This document shows positions 60,100 to 64,000 of a stretch of 64,000 bases of DNA, piece after piece. The position numbers and the translations under genes are program-made. Below the pieces are notes generated by a model. That model had not been told where the DNA came from. It saw nothing but the letters and a program-made list of their open reading frames with translations, and ran no database searches. This stretch comes from Mytilus edulis (lineage: Eukaryota; Mollusca; Bivalvia; Mytilida; Mytilidae), in NCBI RefSeq assembly GCF_963676685.1, contig NC_092347.1, forward strand, positions 92,074,208-92,138,207. Direction: 5' to 3'. Each line of letters starts with the position of its first letter. The stretch's first letter is position 1.

Positions 60100-61943
60100 T
60101 TACTTGCCAATTGCTCCACCTATTGAAGTACATTCTTTACTGCTATCCGATCTCAAAACTGCTCGTTGGCCACATTCTTCCTGAATGATTTTACATTCTG
60201 GCCCCACGCTTGTAATTTCAATGCCTATTCTACAATTATATATACATACAAATTTCTTATTACAATTTTTATTTTTCATATATTGTTTGGATAGACGTTG
60301 ATCATGGTCTATATATAAGTACAAGTTGTATTAAAACAAATGCAAATTTGTAACGATGGATATCTTACACATTGAGTAGGATCAGCCTAACCTTCGGAAG
60401 GAGTTGTATTGTTTTGTCTTAATATGTTTGTGTAGTGTTTTGTAGACCGTTGCTTGGTTTTTTTTCCGTTTTTCTTCTTTCCATCTTTTTGCTAGGATTT
60501 TGTAGCTGAATCTACACTTAAATAAAGGCAACAGTAGTATACCGCTGTTCGAAATTCATAAATCGATAGAGAAAAAAACAAATCCGGGTTACAAACTAAA
60601 ACTGAGGGAAACGTATCAAATATAAGAGAACTACGACCCAACAGAAACACAACATTAAAATGTAACACACACATAAACGAACTATAATATAACAATGACC
60701 ATTTTCCTGACTTGGTACAGGGCATTTTAAGAAAAAAATTGTGGGTAAAGTGTTTCGATTCTCCCTTTGGCTTTTTCTTCAAAAAATTTAATGTATATAT
60801 TGCAAATTATCACAGTTCAAGACACTCATGAAATTTGCTTTGTCTCATTATTATAATAAAGGCAACAGTATGAAAGAGTTAAAAAAAAAATCAAAAATAA
60901 CTCTTCTATTAAGAAAAATTGAATTGAAAAAAACAGTCCACAACAATTTATGAAAATAATGGTATCCTATATTATGTTGGTACATATATGTCCGCATGTC
61001 ACAAAATCATATTTTTCTTTGACTGTTTTACAGTCTTTAAACTAAATCCATTGGATATGTAATGATGAATATTTTTATTTTAGATACTTTTCTATACTTA
61101 ATGTGTTTCAGTGCTTTTAAGTCGTTTTTGGGCTTTGTATCAATTGATTTTTCTTATGTTATATCGTTAGACAAATGTCTTTGAAAATGAACAATTAGGG
61201 CCCTGAAAGATATTTACCGACGACATTCTGTATATGCCTCTCCTATGCAGGAACCTGTATTCCATTGTTTGACTTTTGTTGCAGTATGTCATATTTGTTT
61301 TCGTTTATTGTTCTATATATAAATCAGGCCGTTTGTTTTCTCGAATGAATTGTTTTGCATTTGTCATGTTGGGGTTTAGCTTGCTATGTGGTATTGGTTT
61401 TGCTCATTGTTGAAAGTTGTCCGGACGGGGACATATTTAGGTGCGAACTACTAAGTCATGTGGCCTTTAGTGGAGAGTTTACATTTGCATGTTGTAATCA
61501 TATCATATCTTCATAATTTTATGTTTTTTATTTTATTATGAGACCATTTTAAAAAATAAATTTAGCTAACTGTAAACCAGGTTTAATCAACCATTTTCTA
61601 CATAAGAAAATGCCTGTACAAAATCAGGAATATGACAGTTGTTATCCATTCGTTTGATGTGTTGGAGCGTTTGATTTTGCCTTTAATTAAGGATGTATTT
61701 TCTGTTTTGAATTTTCTTCAAAGTTCAATATTTTAGTGATTTTACTTTTTTTACTTGTAAGTTATGACTTGTAATCAGTTTTAATTGCAAGATGTTTGTT
61801 AGTAGATTCGATGAGTGTAAAGACTTACGAACAGCAAAAAAGCGTTGTTTTAGAACAGGTGCACTTCACACACTGTGGGAAAAGGCTGATGGTCTGGTCT
61901 TTTCGTATGAAGTTACCTTCATAGTAACATCCAAACGCATTTT
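60100..61943 (-). CDS. Beta-microseminoprotein-like copy D, partial (exons 2 and 3 only)
   Basis: Exons 61943-61829 and 60229-60100 are intact, with good splice sites and the expected phases. They encode CVKCTC, FCC, GPEC, EEC and KEC, and end in a stop codon. Exon 3 is one codon longer than in the other copies. No first coding exon is found: intron 1 sequence homologous to copy C runs to about 63600, where exon 1 should follow, but LINE-like sequence follows instead. The gene may resume beyond the window, with the element inside it, or have lost its signal peptide exon. A hydrophobic reading frame at 62774-62998 has the wrong donor phase to replace it. Confidence 0.7.
60524..60740 (+). repeat. 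GGCAACAGTAGTATACC-family copy in copy D intron 2
   Basis: AAAGGCAACAGTAGTATACC through CTGACTTGGTACAGGGCATT. Its reading frames are repeat-derived. Confidence 0.65.
61570..61760 (-). repeat. AGTAAAATCAC-family fragment next to copy D exon 2
   Basis: Reverse-oriented, with ACCATTTTCTACAT and ATTCGTTTGATGTG. A second fragment is at 62510-62640. Confidence 0.6.
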
Positions 61944-62259
61944 CTAGAAATAAAAACAAACTTCTGTTAAATCAAATTATATTCTATATAACACGAAACG
62001 AATTGATTAAAATGTATTATGTAGTGTATGGATATGAATGGGATTTCCAGTGTTATATTCAAAATCCATTACATTAAATCAATGCATTTATTGCCTGAAT
62101 AGAGATTACGTGTAGCTGTCCTTTAAACAAAACAAAAATCAAAACTCACATAGAATCATCTTTATCTCTCGTTTAAGTAGCAGGAAAACCTGAAGACATA
62201 CATTTGGTTTAACATTGACCGTCACATTTACATTAATAGAAAACAAAAGTACCTAGAAT

Positions 62260-62400
62260 CGTGTTTGTTCCACGATCCTATTCATCTTCGTACTTTATTT
62301 CGCCTATGAATTGTTTATGATACGAGCGTCCCTGGTGAGTCGTTTACGCGTCTGGCCTAAAACAAAATTTTAATCCAGGTATCTATGATCAGTTTATTTA
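62260..62400 (+). repeat. Strongly decayed hammerhead-family fragment
   Basis: GAGCGTCCCTGGTGAGTCG then TTTACGCGTCTGGCC: the GAAA box is deleted. The ATCTATGATCAGTTTATTT end marks the same sub-family as 34.9 kb. Confidence 0.55.
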
Positions 62401-63429
62401 ATTTAATTTTTATATTGATATATGATCGAATAGTTTGCCAGTCTAAACGAGGTTTGTGAGAAATTGGTTTAAAATGTTGCTTTGTGAATAAATTGTTTGA
62501 GTAGTAACTGTACCAAGTCAGGAATATGACAGTTGTTATCCATTCGTTGGATGTATTTTAGCTTTCTGATTAGGGACTTTCCGTTTTGAATTTTCCTCGG
62601 AGTTCAGTATTTTTATGATTTTACATTTTTTTTCAGCATATTTTCTAATTGTTGTATACCTCTCCGACAAACACCAATTATCCATTATTATCAAACATAC
62701 ATGCAGCTAGATCAGAATCGAATGAAATCGACTAATAAGCAGTAAAGATTCATAGTGTATTTAATTGTTTTTTCTAACAACATCGTTTTTTCTTCTGCAT
62801 CAAACTGTTGAAACACAAAATCATACGCTTATAGTTGCTTAAACTTTCTAAATGAAATAGGTGATTAATTATATTTACCTTTAGATACATAGAGAAAAGT
62901 AGAATTAAAACCACAAACGATAAGACGTAAAACAATATCAAATCAGAATTTAAAAGTAAACTTCTCAACTGAATACATGAATGTTGAATGTACAACAAAA
63001 ATTGTAACAGGTAGGTCCTGCATATCGGCTACGTATTTAATATACATCCATCATAGCCAAAAGGACACCCCAATTTTTCAAGGTGTTTACTGCCGGTGGT
63101 AAGAAAACAACACCTTTCTTCTTTTACCCTGTAACCCTTGTGTTTTTAAATTTAGAATAGCTTTTGTAATAGATAAGTATTTTTCTTTTTCCTGTGTATG
63201 TGACCAAACATTGGTTTGATTTTTTATAATTTTTCTGAGTTCAAGTTCTTATATATAATATTGATCTAGCATATGATAGACTTTAAAACAGTTTTATATT
63301 CAGACGAACACTCCATGACAGAGGTAGTTTGCTTTTGCAAATTTACTGTACTAGAAAAGTGATTATTGTCAATGTTATAAAATTAATCTTTAAAAAATTA
63401 TGTTTCATTTAAAACACACACACCAATCC

Positions 63430-63600
63430 CAAAAATATTAAGTTATGGTATCAAAGTTTTAATAAAGAAGCTCATTTACATTTTCACTAACTAACGGTGA
63501 TATGTTTTCACATGGCCGAATTCAGTTCTTTCTAACATTTTAGATAAATAAGATACGATTGATTTAGTTACACTTGTTTATAAGTTAATATTTGAAGGTA
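63430..63600 (-). other. Conserved intron 1 block of copy D
   Basis: Aligns with 55150-55325 (copy C) and 48780-48930 (broken copy), where it lies immediately next to exon 1. Here the expected exon 1 does not follow. Confidence 0.6.
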
Positions 63601-63654
63601 CATATGTATTTTCAAGTGAACATATGTTCTCATAGTTTAGGACTTTATTCATTA

Positions 63655-64000
63655 TAGGTTGAAAAATACAGGCAAAGTTTAGATATTTATGAAGTGTCCT
63701 ATATTTTAACTTTAGTGGAATCTTGAAGTTTTATCAATGCAAGAAGCTCCAAATATGAACTTTTAACTGAAAAAATTAAAAATTTTCAGATGGAAACTGC
63801 TACAATTTATTGTACCAACAAAAAAGCTTCTATCACGGCTTCTATCACGATGGAAAATAACTAACAATAATATGTGTAATTTTTGTAACCTAGAAGAAGA
63901 CTATAATCATTATCTTTTTAAGTGTTCTTATTTGACAAGATTTTGGCAACAAATAGATGACCTCCTTATAAGATGTAATATAGATTTTGTGATAAAACTT
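63655..64000 (+). mobile_element. LINE-type retroelement 3' coding end (zinc-binding RT domain), partial
   Basis: From about 63791 a reading frame stays open to the window end. It contains the zf-RVT pattern typical of the C-terminus of LINE ORF2 proteins: WK, then CNFC, E-x-x-x-H, FKC and FW. The 5' part of the element is absent or unrecognisable. It abuts array copy D intron sequence at about 63600 and runs out of the window. Confidence 0.65.

Noticed and set aside
62774-62998. Hydrophobic frame that could be the missing leader exon of copy D
   Set aside because: Its donor is phase 0, whereas all array copies need phase 1. It lacks the WC end, and the conserved intron block that should adjoin exon 1 lies further out at 63.4-63.6 kb.
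1-64000. CRISPR arrays, bacterial operons, rRNA genes
   Set aside because: No regularly spaced identical short repeats with unique spacers, no compact same-strand gene runs and no rRNA signature were seen; the tandem repeats present have no spacers.

Overview
This is an AT-rich, intron-rich, repeat-dense eukaryotic window. The dispersed repeats (a ~356-bp family with a hammerhead ribozyme core, the AGTAAAATCACAAAAATAC family, the GGCAACAGTAGTATACC family and others) are ones I associate from memory with marine mussels (Mytilus). I therefore read it as bivalve genomic DNA, most probably Mytilus; no database was consulted. All gene models were assembled by hand from splice sites, intron phase and family motifs.

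Layout. (1) 0.86-2.43 kb, + strand: a two-exon secreted Asl1-like/GH128 beta-1,3-glucanase. (2) 8.5-27.4 kb, - strand: a seven-exon arrestin domain-containing (alpha-arrestin/ARRDC) gene, 411 aa, with introns full of repeats. (3) 31.6-63.6 kb, - strand: a tandem array of short secreted ten-cysteine proteins that match the beta-microseminoprotein (MSMB/PSP94) cysteine pattern. Copies A, B and C are complete (112, 109 and 108 aa). A copy between B and C survives only as an upstream UTR exon and a first coding exon with a stop codon. Copy D has exons 2 and 3, but its first exon is missing where a LINE-like element starts. All copies share one exon plan (5'UTR exon, then coding exons joined in phases 1 and 2), which indicates local duplication.

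Mobile DNA makes up much of the rest. The most interesting part is the ~356-bp family, which carries type I hammerhead ribozymes. At 30.43-30.82 kb two direct copies both keep a plausible catalytic core with cleavage sites 356 nt apart, as expected for a retrozyme that releases circular RNA monomers. A diverged relative at 49.2 kb keeps the ribozyme fold through paired substitutions in all three stems. A Penelope-like reverse transcriptase remnant (36.4-37.7 kb) and three detached copies of its 3' end are also present and are a candidate source of the copying enzyme. Other elements are a 1.1-kb terminal-inverted-repeat element built of AATCTATGG iterations with a 6-bp target duplication (3341-4446), an element with six copies of GTCTATCCTGTTAC (28.2-29.7 kb), a 1.07-kb foldback element (57.0-58.1 kb), a near-perfect 46-bp-arm palindrome with a 12-bp target duplication (40.7 kb), tRNA-like SINE copies (4.9-5.7 kb) and several minisatellites. 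No intact tRNA or rRNA gene, CRISPR array or bacterial-type operon was seen.
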